Source of the DNA: an uncultured Clostridia bacterium
GTDB taxonomy: Bacteria; Bacillota; Clostridia; Saccharofermentanales; Saccharofermentanaceae
NCBI GenBank assembly: GCA_947303185.1
Contig: CAMYXF010000013.1
Span: 1 to 49,307 of the forward strand
Length of the DNA: 49,307 nucleotides
Direction of reading: 5' to 3'
The notes beneath the pieces are model-generated. The model was not told the origin of the DNA. It searched no databases and saw only the letters and a list, made by a program, of their open reading frames with translations. Of this stretch, positions 33,117 through 40,302 are shown in pieces. Each line of letters starts with the position of its first letter. The stretch's first letter is position 1. A program made the position numbers and the translations under genes.

Positions 33117-34097
33117 TTACTTCTTTTTATCAGGATCGAAATTCGCAAGCGGATTGCTCTCGATGGCGCGCTGCAATGCCTCGTCATCAACATGCGTGTA
33201 GATCTGGGTAGTTGAGACGCTCTGGTGTCCCAAGATCATCTGAAGATTTCTTATGTCGACTTTACCGTACTTGTACATGAGGGTCGCTGCAGTATGTCTC
33301 AATTTATGCACCGAATAGATCCTTGTATCGATGCCGGCTTCCTCAAGAAGACGCTTTATCGTTATCTGGATCATGTCATCCGAGATCCTTGTTCCGCGCT
33401 TGGATACGAACAGGGCTTTCTCTGCCTCAGGCTTGATCTTGAGGGTAGCTCTCTTGTTCATCCAGTCATCCAAAGCCTCAAGGCACGCGTCGTTTAGATA
33501 AATAGTACGTTCTTTATTACCTTTACCTATAACGGTAAGGGTAGTGCCGTGGATATTGTTGGTGTTTATTCCGCGCAATTCGGAAAGACGCATTCCGCAG
33601 TTAAGGAACAGCGTAAGCATGCAATAATCGCGCTCGTTGGAGTCCTTGGGCGAGTCGTAGGCTGTCTTAAGCAGTTCCTGGCTCTGTTCAAGCGTAAGAT
33701 ACTTAGGCATACGCTTGCCGATCTTAGGTGTCTCTATGTCGTAAGCAGGGTTGTGGTCTATGACTCTTCTCTTTGAATGAAGGTATTTGAAAAAGCTCTT
33801 GAGAGAGGCAACATGTCTTGCTCTTGCGGCATTGGACTGTTTTCGAGAGCGGGATAGCCAGATAACGAATGCCAGAAGGTCGTCCGTAGTGACCCTGTTA
33901 AGCATTTTGACGTCTACGTCTGATATGTCGATCTCTTCAAGGGGAGTACCTTCAGGAACCAGTCCGCGGTCCATTTTAAGGAACCTCGCGAAAAGAATAA
34001 GGTCGTATCTGTATTCTTTAACCGTCAGTTCCGAGCGTCCCAAGGCTGCCAGCATATAACTGCAGTAATTCTCGAGAAGCGGAAATGTAGGCGACAT
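33117..34097 (-). CDS. XerC/XerD-type tyrosine recombinase
   Basis: The 326-residue protein has an N-terminal SAM-like core-binding domain (about 10-110) and a complete catalytic domain: Arg170 (NCGMRLSELRG), Lys193 (GKGNKERTI), His264/Arg267 (HKLRHTAATL), His291 (LGHQSV) and nucleophile Tyr300 (TTQIYTHVD). Size and motifs are those of XerC/XerD, which resolve chromosome dimers at dif. It sits between metabolic genes, 1.5 kb from the tRNA-Tyr islands. A role in their integration cannot be excluded, but housekeeping Xer is more likely. The start ATG is at 34097. Confidence 0.88.
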   Translation of the reverse strand: MSPTFPLLENYCSYMLAALGRSELTVKEYRYDLILFARFLKMDRGLVPEGTPLEEIDISDVDVKMLNRVTTDDLLAFVIWLSRSRKQSNAARARHVASLKSFFKYLHSKRRVIDHNPAYDIETPKIGKRMPKYLTLEQSQELLKTAYDSPKDSNERDYCMLTLFLNCGMRLSELRGINTNNIHGTTLTVIGKGNKERTIYLNDACLEALDDWMNKRATLKIKPEAEKALFVSKRGTRISDDMIQITIKRLLEEAGIDTRIYSVHKLRHTAATLMYKYGKVDIRNLQMILGHQSVSTTQIYTHVDDEALQRAIESNPLANFDPDKKK

Positions 34098-34303
34098 AAG
34101 CTCAGATACCTCTTTGGTTATTGATTAATTGCCTTAATTCTAACATAAGGATGGCGGGCATTTGGTTGATTTGACATACTTGTTATACAAAAGTCATTGT
34201 GATAATATGTGTTTGCTCGAAAGACAAATGTACGCGGTACGCGGACAATCGAGCCGAAAATAACCACAGTTTTCACTGTGAAGAGACAATGGAGTAATTA
34301 GAA

Positions 34304-35389
34304 ATGGAACAGAAATTAAGAGTCGGTATCATCGGTGCAACGGGATATGTCGGACAGAGATTTATCACTCTTCTCGCAGATCACCCCTGGTTTGAGATCG
34401 TTGCTTTATGCGCATCACCCAGATCTGCAGGCAAGACATACGAAGAGGCAGTCGAGGGCAGATGGAAGCTCGACATACCTTGTCCTGAGTTCGTTAAGAA
34501 GATGGTAGTCTACGGTACAGACAATATCGAAGAGTATTGCAGCAAGATCGACTTCACATTCTGTGCTGTAGATATGAAGAAGGATGAGATCAGAGCTTTG
34601 GAAGAGAAGATTGCTAAGCTCGAGTGCCCTGTTGTTTCAAACAACTCTGCTAACAGATGGACAGAAGATGTTCCTATGATCATCCCTGAGATCAACGCAG
34701 ACCACGCTCAGCTCATCGAAGCTCAGAGAAAGAGATTAGGTACAAAGAGAGGCTTCATTGCCGTTAAGCCTAACTGCTCAATCCAGAGCTACGTTCCGGC
34801 TCTTACACCTTTCCTCAAGAACGGTATCAAGGCTATCTCAGTCTGCACATACCAGGCAATCTCAGGTGCCGGCAAGACATTCAAGGACTGGCCTGAGATG
34901 GTTGGCAACGTAATTCCTTACATTGGCGGTGAAGAAGAGAAGTCCGAGAAGGAGCCTCTTAAGGTTTGGGGTCAGTTTGCCGGTGACCACATCGAGCTTG
35001 CTGAAAAGCCCGTTATCTCCGCTCAGTGCTACCGTGTAGCTGTTCAGGAAGGTCATACGGCCGCAGTAAGCGTATCCTTTGAGAACAAGCCTTCCAAGGA
35101 AGAAATGATCGAAGTATGGAAGAACTATGAGAGCGAAGCAGTTAAGCTTGGTCTTCCTTCAGCTCCCAAGCATTTCCTCCAGTACATTGAGGAAGATAAC
35201 CGTCCCCAGCCCCAGCTCGACGCTAACTTCGAGAACGGCATGGGCGTATCAGTAGCAAGACTCAGAGAAGACAACCTCTTCGACTACAAGTTTGCATGCC
35301 TTTCACACAATACGTTAAGAGGCGCTGCAGGCGGCGGAGTCCTTACGGCTGAGCTTCTCGTAGCTAAGGGATACATTAGCGCAAAGTAA
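34304..35389 (+). CDS. asd: Aspartate-semialdehyde dehydrogenase (archaeal/fungal type)
   Basis: The 361-residue enzyme reduces aspartyl phosphate to aspartate semialdehyde for Lys, Met, Thr and diaminopimelate synthesis. It has LRVGIIGATGYVGQRFITLL (NADP site), FIAVKPNCSIQSYVPAL with the catalytic Cys, and CTYQAISGAGKTF. Length and motifs fit the USG-1/archaeal-fungal subtype. Promoter TTGTTA (34180-34185) and TAATAT (34203-34208) with a 17-base spacer precede a leader of about 90 bases with a CACAGT/ACTGTG hairpin (34265-34280). Confidence 0.95.
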   Translation: MEQKLRVGIIGATGYVGQRFITLLADHPWFEIVALCASPRSAGKTYEEAVEGRWKLDIPCPEFVKKMVVYGTDNIEEYCSKIDFTFCAVDMKKDEIRALEEKIAKLECPVVSNNSANRWTEDVPMIIPEINADHAQLIEAQRKRLGTKRGFIAVKPNCSIQSYVPALTPFLKNGIKAISVCTYQAISGAGKTFKDWPEMVGNVIPYIGGEEEKSEKEPLKVWGQFAGDHIELAEKPVISAQCYRVAVQEGHTAAVSVSFENKPSKEEMIEVWKNYESEAVKLGLPSAPKHFLQYIEEDNRPQPQLDANFENGMGVSVARLREDNLFDYKFACLSHNTLRGAAGGGVLTAELLVAKGYISAK

Positions 35390-35397
35390 TAATTCAG

Positions 35398-35434
35398 TTC
35401 AGGTTGAGGCATTTTTTGCCTCAGCCTGAATTTT
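35398..35434 (+). terminator. Terminator after asd
   Basis: TTCAGGTTGAGGCA (35398-35411) pairs with TGCCTCAGCCTGAA (35417-35430) with one wobble, then TTTT. Confidence 0.9.
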
Positions 35435-35438
35435 ACTC

Positions 35439-35467
35439 TTGACTAAACAGAACTTAATTACTATACT
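35439..35467 (+). promoter_or_regulatory. Promoter of tRNA-Met/tRNA-Tyr
   Basis: TTGACT at 35439-35444 and TATACT at 35462-35467 with a 17-base spacer. Confidence 0.75.
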
Positions 35468-35506
35468 AATCAAGCGCTTTGAAAAAAGCATGTGTAGTGT
35501 GGATGT

Positions 35507-35583
35507 GGGCCTTTAGCTCAGTTGGTCAGAGCTCCCGGCTCATAACCGGTTGGTCCTGGGTTCGAGTCCCCGAAGGCCCACCA
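35507..35583 (+). tRNA. tRNA-Met (CAT anticodon, elongator type), with two stem mismatches
   Basis: A 77-base cloverleaf: acceptor GGGCCTT/AAGGCCC, D arm GCTC/GAGC, anticodon loop CTCATAA and encoded CCA. The anticodon stem CCCGG/CCGGT has one C-T mismatch and the T stem CTGGG/CCCCG one T-C mismatch. tRNA-Ile2 (lysidine-modified CAT) is the alternative. The gene is bracketed by a perfect 9-bp inverted repeat, TGTGTAGTG (35491-35499) and CACTACACA (35582-35590). Confidence 0.88.
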
Positions 35584-35604
35584 CTACACAACAATTGAAT
35601 ATAT

Positions 35605-35689
35605 GGGAAGATTCCCGAGCGGCCAAAGGGAACAGACTGTAAATCTGTCGTCATCGACTTCGGTGGTTCGAATCCACCTCTTCCCACCA
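35605..35689 (+). tRNA. tRNA-Tyr (GTA anticodon), likely island attachment site
   Basis: An 85-base class II tRNA: acceptor GGGAAGA/TCTTCCC, anticodon stem CAGA/TCTG around CTGTAAA, variable arm, T arm GGTGG-TTCGAAT-CCACC and encoded CCA. Its last 16 bases plus 13 downstream bases recur exactly at 40158-40186 and 43124-43152. Confidence 0.95.
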
Positions 35690-35702
35690 TAGAGGAGTTA
35701 TC
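35674..35702 (+). repeat. Att-like core A (3' end of tRNA-Tyr)
   Basis: This 29-base block starts in the tRNA-Tyr T stem (CCACC), crosses the CCA end and includes the left arm of the terminator (AGGAGTTATC). Perfect copies are at 40158-40186 and 43124-43152. Confidence 0.9.
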
Positions 35703-35728
35703 AGTATCTGGTAACTCCTTTGTTTTTT
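35692..35728 (+). terminator. Terminator after tRNA-Tyr
   Basis: AGGAGTTA and TAACTCCT pair around a short loop, followed by a T-rich run. The same hairpin with different loops follows core copies B and C. Confidence 0.85.
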
Positions 35729-35756
35729 ATAGGATTGCTTGTGGTTGAGCGGTTTT

Positions 35757-35850
35757 AAAGGGTATAAACACTAAAATGACTACTCTTTATAACCCTTTTT
35801 AACTCTTCATAAACCTACTTTATTTTGTCGTAAATTTTGTCGTAAGTTTT
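35757..35850. repeat. Left end of island 1: inverted repeat and tandem 12-mer
   Basis: AAAGGGTATAAA (35757-35768) pairs with TTTATAACCCTTT (35786-35798) apart from one base and is followed by T residues. ATTTTGTCGTAA is repeated in perfect tandem at 35822-35833 and 35834-35845. Such short direct repeats near a tRNA junction often are recombinase arm sites. The surrounding 35703-36041 has no convincing gene. Confidence 0.55.
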
Positions 35851-36041
35851 AGTTAGGCTAGTATTGTATTGATCAATAACATTATTGAATTCATCAAAAT
35901 CAAGAAAGAGTTGATTAGTACTATTATTCTAAAAGAAAGCTAATGTAATGGTTGATTAAATCGGAAGGTATCGATTCCAACAATCTGAGAGGAACCTGAT
36001 TCAACTTTTCGACCGGCATCTCGCAATTGCTGGTACCGTCT

Positions 36042-36287
36042 ATGGGACAGGACTTTATCGTTATTTCATCTGACGATTCGGGAAAGCAGATAAGAAGGAT
36101 TTTCTGGACGGGACCTGTTTCTGATAACAATGCAAAAACATTAAGACGGGATCTTAATGCCTTTCTGGATGAAGGAATCAAGCTCATCAATGAAAGACGT
36201 TTTGAAATAGTCAGAGAGACAGTCGGTTCGAATCCTATTACAGCTAAACAGGCTGCACCAGAATACTCACCGGAGAAAATGATATAA
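36042..36287 (+). CDS. Possible small gene or gene remnant at the start of island 1
   Basis: An open frame of 81 codons from ATG 36042 (open back to 36000) encodes a hydrophilic protein (SSDDSGKQIRRIFWTGPVSD, RRDLNAFLDEGIKLINERRF). It has no ribosome binding site and no recognisable family. The end overlaps the promoter of the TIR gene. It may be the surviving 3' part of an older gene. An opposite-strand frame over 35924-36352 looks less protein-like. Confidence 0.35.
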   Translation: MGQDFIVISSDDSGKQIRRIFWTGPVSDNNAKTLRRDLNAFLDEGIKLINERRFEIVRETVGSNPITAKQAAPEYSPEKMI

Positions 36288-36288
36288 T
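36280..36288 (+). promoter_or_regulatory. Extended -10 promoter of the TIR gene
   Basis: TGATATAAT, identical to elements at 11454, 40239, 42205 and 45269. Predicted start near 36295. Confidence 0.5.
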
Positions 36289-36345
36289 AACCATGTGTGA
36301 ATGGCGATTTAGCCAATGGTTGATTTTGCTTTTGTTGGTAAGGGT

Positions 36346-38778
36346 ATGGCAAAAACAGAAAAATACGATGCTTTTATAAGCTACAGGCATTGTGAGCCTG
36401 ACAACGAGATAGCATCAAAAATACAGAAGAAACTCGAGAGCTTCCGATTTCCTAAAGATATAGCTAAAAAGGTGGGCAGGAACAGGTTTTCCCGCATCTT
36501 CCGCGATGAGACGGAGTTTGCCGTAGCTGATGATCTGACCAAGGCAATAGAAGAAGCAATCGTAAATTCAGATTATCTTATTGCAATCTGTTCTCCCGAG
36601 TATCTTAAATCCCCGTGGTGCCGTAAAGAGATTGAGACTTTCCTGAGGTTCCATGACAGGAAACATGTCCTGCTCGTGCTCGCAGATGGCGAACCCATGG
36701 AAACATTCCCTCCTGAGGTAATTTATGAAGACCTGTATAAGATCGGACCAGATGGAAGACCATTCTGGACGAAAGTGCTGAGGGAGCCGCTTGCTGCGGA
36801 CTGCAGAGGTGAGAATTCTAAAGAAAGGAATCCCAAGATAGACAAAGCCGTAATCCGTCTTGCTGCAGCAATCTTAGGAATAAGGTTTGACGACCTGCAG
36901 CAAAGGCACAGGCAGGAGCAGTATAAGCGCACTAGAAATCGCGTGATTATTGTTTTTGGTGTTCTGGTAGCTTTTCTTGCAGTCTGTATAGGGTTCCTGT
37001 TCAGGATCGCCGGACAGAACCGCGAGATAATGGAACAAAACGAAATAATAAGCCTCAAGTACGCAGACTCGCTCGCCGCAACATCGGATAATCTTCTCCG
37101 CGACGGTAAAAGAAAAGATGCAGTATATGCAGCCAGACTTGCACTCCCGGATGAAGACACCGGTAACTACAGTGAGCTTGCCACAAAGGCTCTTGTCAAC
37201 GCGCTCGGTATCTATGACCTTCCGAACACGTTCGGTTGTGATAACGATGTCCTGCTTCCGTGTTCGGTACTTGATGAAATGATCATATCTCCAACCGGAG
37301 GATATGCTTCAGTCAAGGATACTGACTATGTCAGATATGTTGTTGACATGAATACCGGTGCAACTGTATTAAGTTTTGAAGAAGATGACTTTTCCTACTT
37401 CGCTTTTGACGGGGAAAAAGGTTTTGTTTTCAAAAGAGCGGATGATAATTATTCTTATTTCGATTTTGAATCAGGAACCGAGACAGATCTCGGAGTGAGC
37501 AAGGCATTTTTATATTCAAACATTAACGGAGAAGGATATGCCGCGAGAACCGGTGATTCTTTCGTGCTGTATAAGGGAAATAAGCAGGTATGGAATTTCA
37601 ACTATTCTTCCGAGGGGGTCTCTGATGAATCCAGGCTTGAGATTGCGGTGAATTTTATTCCCGGATCTGACGAATGCTGGGTTTTTATTACTGATTATGA
37701 TAACCGTGTAACCAATGCATTTGTGATTGATATGTTGAACGGCAGTTCCAGCAAGCTTTTTATTGCCAATTCCGTATGCTTTGATATTGCAACAGATGGA
37801 AAGAACATTGTCTGGAAGGAAATCGAGGAATTTGATTATTCTCTCTGGATCATGGATATTAATAGCGGAACGGTAAAAAGCAGGTACGTCAATGACAGTT
37901 ATAGATTAGTTGTCCTGAATGATTACGTTGTCACTGTAACCGACGGATCTGTATCAATACTGGATAAAGATCTTAATGATGTAGATCAATTTGAAGCCAG
38001 CGGCTATATCAGGACGTTTGTTTTCTCTGATGAAGTTATATTGCTGGATGATTTTGACTCGATGTATAAGATCAGGGACGGCAGATATACATGCTATGAT
38101 ACAGGCCTTAGTAATGAATTATTATCATGGATGCAGGAATACAGAGACGGGAAACTCTATGCAGCTCAAACAGGTGATAACCACATCTATACATACACAT
38201 TCAGGCAGTCAGATTATATGACGGTTTTCTCAGGTGATTATGAAGAACTGCCGATATATAACTATGACCTCGATTTGGCATGTAAGGATCCTAAAATTTC
38301 CTCTTTTGTGGATCTGGTAATGCAGAATGAGACCGGGTTCGAAAAGAACAGGATAAAAAGAGTTGTTATGTGCCATAATGCCGAACTCGGACTTATCCAG
38401 TTATATGAAGGTACCGTGTTTATTTTTGATGCTTCCACGGGCGAACAGATTAAGACGATCTATTCAATGGAAGGCTACGTGAACACGTTCTATTATGACA
38501 AGCAGAGCGGATACTACTACATCAGCTCAACCAACGTGGATGTATATGACAGTAATTTCAAGAATATCTACAGTATCCGCAATTGTATTTTGTCAGGCAT
38601 CGAAAAACAGAGCGGTGCGCTTGTCGTAATGGATATTACATTCAGTGATCCGAATAATTACACAGGTCACTACACCGTTTATCCCGTAACTTACGATCAG
38701 CTTATCTCCGTGACCGATGATTACCTGTCAGGATATGAACCTGATGAGCGGGTAAAGGAGAAATACAGCTTAGGCTGA
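36346..38778 (+). CDS. TIR-domain protein with TM helix and beta-propeller-like C-terminus
   Basis: The 810-residue protein starts with a TIR domain (about 3-130): KYDAFISYRHCEPD, RIFRDETEFAVADDL, AICSPEYLKSPWCRKEIETF and HVLLVLADGE. Glu95 in WCRKE aligns with the catalytic Glu of TIR NADases. A cytoplasmic basic segment, one TM helix (about 200-222) and a coiled stretch (about 225-250) follow. The rest (about 285-800) is beta-rich with repeated blades, suggesting an extracellular WD40-like propeller. ATG 36346 puts the TIR domain at the N-terminus; ATG 36316 would add ten residues. It could sense an outside ligand and act inside, in defence or signalling. It is less GC-rich than the core genes. 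Confidence 0.85.
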   Translation: MAKTEKYDAFISYRHCEPDNEIASKIQKKLESFRFPKDIAKKVGRNRFSRIFRDETEFAVADDLTKAIEEAIVNSDYLIAICSPEYLKSPWCRKEIETFLRFHDRKHVLLVLADGEPMETFPPEVIYEDLYKIGPDGRPFWTKVLREPLAADCRGENSKERNPKIDKAVIRLAAAILGIRFDDLQQRHRQEQYKRTRNRVIIVFGVLVAFLAVCIGFLFRIAGQNREIMEQNEIISLKYADSLAATSDNLLRDGKRKDAVYAARLALPDEDTGNYSELATKALVNALGIYDLPNTFGCDNDVLLPCSVLDEMIISPTGGYASVKDTDYVRYVVDMNTGATVLSFEEDDFSYFAFDGEKGFVFKRADDNYSYFDFESGTETDLGVSKAFLYSNINGEGYAARTGDSFVLYKGNKQVWNFNYSSEGVSDESRLEIAVNFIPGSDECWVFITDYDNRVTNAFVIDMLNGSSSKLFIANSVCFDIATDGKNIVWKEIEEFDYSLWIMDINSGTVKSRYVNDSYRLVVLNDYVVTVTDGSVSILDKDLNDVDQFEASGYIRTFVFSDEVILLDDFDSMYKIRDGRYTCYDTGLSNELLSWMQEYRDGKLYAAQTGDNHIYTYTFRQSDYMTVFSGDYEELPIYNYDLDLACKDPKISSFVDLVMQNETGFEKNRIKRVVMCHNAELGLIQLYEGTVFIFDASTGEQIKTIYSMEGYVNTFYYDKQSGYYYISSTNVDVYDSNFKNIYSIRNCILSGIEKQSGALVVMDITFSDPNNYTGHYTVYPVTYDQLISVTDDYLSGYEPDERVKEKYSLG

Positions 38779-38797
38779 AAGGATCGATCATGTGGTA

Positions 38798-38821
38798 ATA
38801 TGGTTATTCATTAAACCATAT
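38798..38821. repeat. Perfect inverted repeat after the TIR gene
   Basis: ATATGGTT (38798-38805) and AACCATAT (38814-38821) around 8 bases. No T run follows. It may be a transcript end or an operator for the next gene. Confidence 0.4.
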
Positions 38822-38957
38822 GAGCAGCAAGTTATGAAAAGACCGGAATTTAAGCAGCATTCTGAACTGTCCGGCAGCTGAGTTTGGTTGGACGATGTAC
38901 CATTTTGGGAGTATCATTCAGGGTTATAAGCAGTACTTACACGTTTGAGTTATAAAT

Positions 38958-39338
38958 ATGAATTATGCTGATAAATATGTTGAGAATATGGTGAATGTGG
39001 GATATCACAGTTTAAACCGTGATGAAATGAAGTCCGCTTTCGAAGAGTATTTTAACGAATATCTCGATATGGAAAACTATCGTGAAGCTGTCCGGAATTA
39101 TCTTGAGATACGGACGGATTCTGCTTTAGACCACAACCTGTTTTGCGCTGCATTGGCTCAGATAAAGGCATGTGTTCATTTAGGGTGTTTTAATTCAGAG
39201 CCTTTTAACATAAAGACTTTCTGGGGCCTCACTGAAGAAGAGGTGAATCTGATAATTGAGCATGGTGACAGGGAATGTGCTCCGTATATTCTGGCGTCGA
39301 TCTATTGCGATGAACATGAAGAGGATGATCTGTACTAA
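38958..39338 (+). CDS. Small acidic alpha-helical protein, unknown function
   Basis: The 126-residue protein is acidic and predicted mostly helical (MKSAFEEYFNEYLDMENYREAVRNYLEIR, TEEEVNLIIEHGDRECAPYI) with four Cys and no TM helix. The ribosome binding site is poor. It follows the TIR gene by 179 bases in the same orientation, so it may be an accessory or immunity partner, but nothing in the sequence proves it. I do not recognise a family. Confidence 0.6.
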   Translation: MNYADKYVENMVNVGYHSLNRDEMKSAFEEYFNEYLDMENYREAVRNYLEIRTDSALDHNLFCAALAQIKACVHLGCFNSEPFNIKTFWGLTEEEVNLIIEHGDRECAPYILASIYCDEHEEDDLY

Positions 39339-39450
39339 AAGTCCTGAAGATAATATCCCAAAGATACAAGCAGGAGGAGTGATTCTTCCGGCTTTACTGT
39401 AAAATGAATCATAAAATCATCAGGAAATGAGTCTAAGAGAGATTAAACTA

Positions 39451-39945
39451 ATGAGTGATTTTTATCTTACAACTGATATAGAAAAATACAGAGATACGCT
39501 TGAAAGCATCTGCAAAGAGTCTTCAGATTATTTAATGAAGGTCGAGGGCAGACCGGCACTGTCTGCGTTTGCGGATGTATATGAGACAATACCTGACTTG
39601 CCCAAGAATTTTCCTGTGAAATGCTTTGCATTTATATATAAGGAAGAGGCTGTTGGCTACGCATGGATAGTTGAAGATACAGAAAGAGAATTGTTCTTTA
39701 TTCTTGGATTTAATGTGGCTGAAAGCTCCAGACGACAGAAGTGTGGTACACAGGCAATCTGCGCATTGGATGAGATCTACAAAGACTATAATACGTCAGA
39801 GCTCCTTGTTTCTACCAAGAACTACACAGGTCTGAATTTCTGGGTAAATAACGGTTACGCAGAGATTACCTGTGTTATCCCGCCGGAAGAACAAGGGACT
39901 GTTTCGACTGAGCTGAACCTCAGAAGGCATATTCAAAGACAATAA
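39451..39945 (+). CDS. GNAT family N-acetyltransferase
   Basis: The 164-residue protein has the GNAT arrangement: a beta strand with EAVGYAWIVED, then LFFILGFNVAESSRRQKCGTQAICAL where RRQKCG replaces the usual acetyl-CoA loop RXXGXG, and TKNYTGLNFWVNNGYAEI near the C-terminus. Substrate unknown. ATG 39451 is preferred because AAGAGAG precedes it; ATG 39427 lies directly against AGGAA. It is the last gene of island 1. Confidence 0.8.
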   Translation: MSDFYLTTDIEKYRDTLESICKESSDYLMKVEGRPALSAFADVYETIPDLPKNFPVKCFAFIYKEEAVGYAWIVEDTERELFFILGFNVAESSRRQKCGTQAICALDEIYKDYNTSELLVSTKNYTGLNFWVNNGYAEITCVIPPEEQGTVSTELNLRRHIQRQ

Positions 39946-39991
39946 TATCTTGAATTAAATGTACTAAGCTAAATATCTATAAAGCAAAAAA

Positions 39992-40025
39992 TGCCGGGCA
40001 CAAGAAAATGTACCCGGTAATTTTT
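39992..40025 (+). terminator. Terminator at the right end of island 1
   Basis: TGCCGGG (39992-39998) and CCCGGTA (40013-40019) form a stem followed by TTTTT. An equivalent hairpin ends island 2 (ACCGGGT/ACCCGGT near 42959-42984). Confidence 0.75.
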
Positions 40026-40207
40026 GTTGTTGGTTCCCCTATGTAATAAAAATCGTGGTTTAAGTTTGGTTTAAGCCCTTTTTTTAGTCCGGCTTATGAT
40101 GCTCAAATACTTGATTTTATTGGCTTTGCAGCGGTGGCCAAATTGGTGGAATTAGAACCACCTCTTCCCACCATAGAGGAGTTATCGGTTTCGGTAACTC
40201 CTTTGTT
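39992..40207. repeat. Conserved right-end block, copy B, including att-like core B
   Basis: This block shares its order and most bases with 42958-43171: a hairpin with GTACCCGGT, TTGTTGGTTCCCCTATGTAA, two TGGTTTAAG units 11 bp apart (40056-40064 and 40067-40075), TTATGATGCTCAAAT, and the 29-bp core at 40158-40186 with its terminator hairpin. TATGAT at 40095-40100 could be a -10 box. Confidence 0.85.
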
Positions 40208-40238
40208 TTTCTAAGTAAAAGCCTGTGGTTGAGCGATT

Positions 40239-40247
40239 TGATATAAT
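40239..40247 (+). promoter_or_regulatory. Extended -10 promoter of the hydrolase gene
   Basis: TGATATAAT; the 40 bases from here on also resemble the region upstream of the response regulator (45268 onward). Confidence 0.55.
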
Positions 40248-40302
40248 GAAGTCGTTAGTTAGGAAAATTTTAATATCATTGCTCAGCTGGGGAGATGGGG
40301 AA

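Larger units (their letters stand above)
35674..40186. mobile_element. Putative island 1 at tRNA-Tyr (integrase-less)
   Basis: The segment is bounded by exact 29-bp copies of the tRNA-Tyr 3' end. It carries a possible short frame, the TIR/propeller gene, a small acidic protein and a GNAT gene. No recombinase, conjugation or phage gene is visible, so it fits the pattern of a cis-mobilizable or satellite-type island. The left end (35703-35751) resembles the left end of island 2 (GGTAACTCCTTTGTTTTT and TGTGGTTGAGCG at 35740 and 40224). The right end shares about 200 bp with the right end of island 2. Confidence 0.6.

Noticed and set aside
33117..34097. Recombinase as the dedicated integrase of the tRNA-Tyr islands
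   Set aside because: It lies outside the repeats beyond asd, and its size and motifs are those of housekeeping XerC/D; kept only as a remote possibility.
35924..36352. Minus-strand 142-codon frame
   Set aside because: No ribosome binding site, composition unlike a protein, and opposite to a more plausible frame and promoter.
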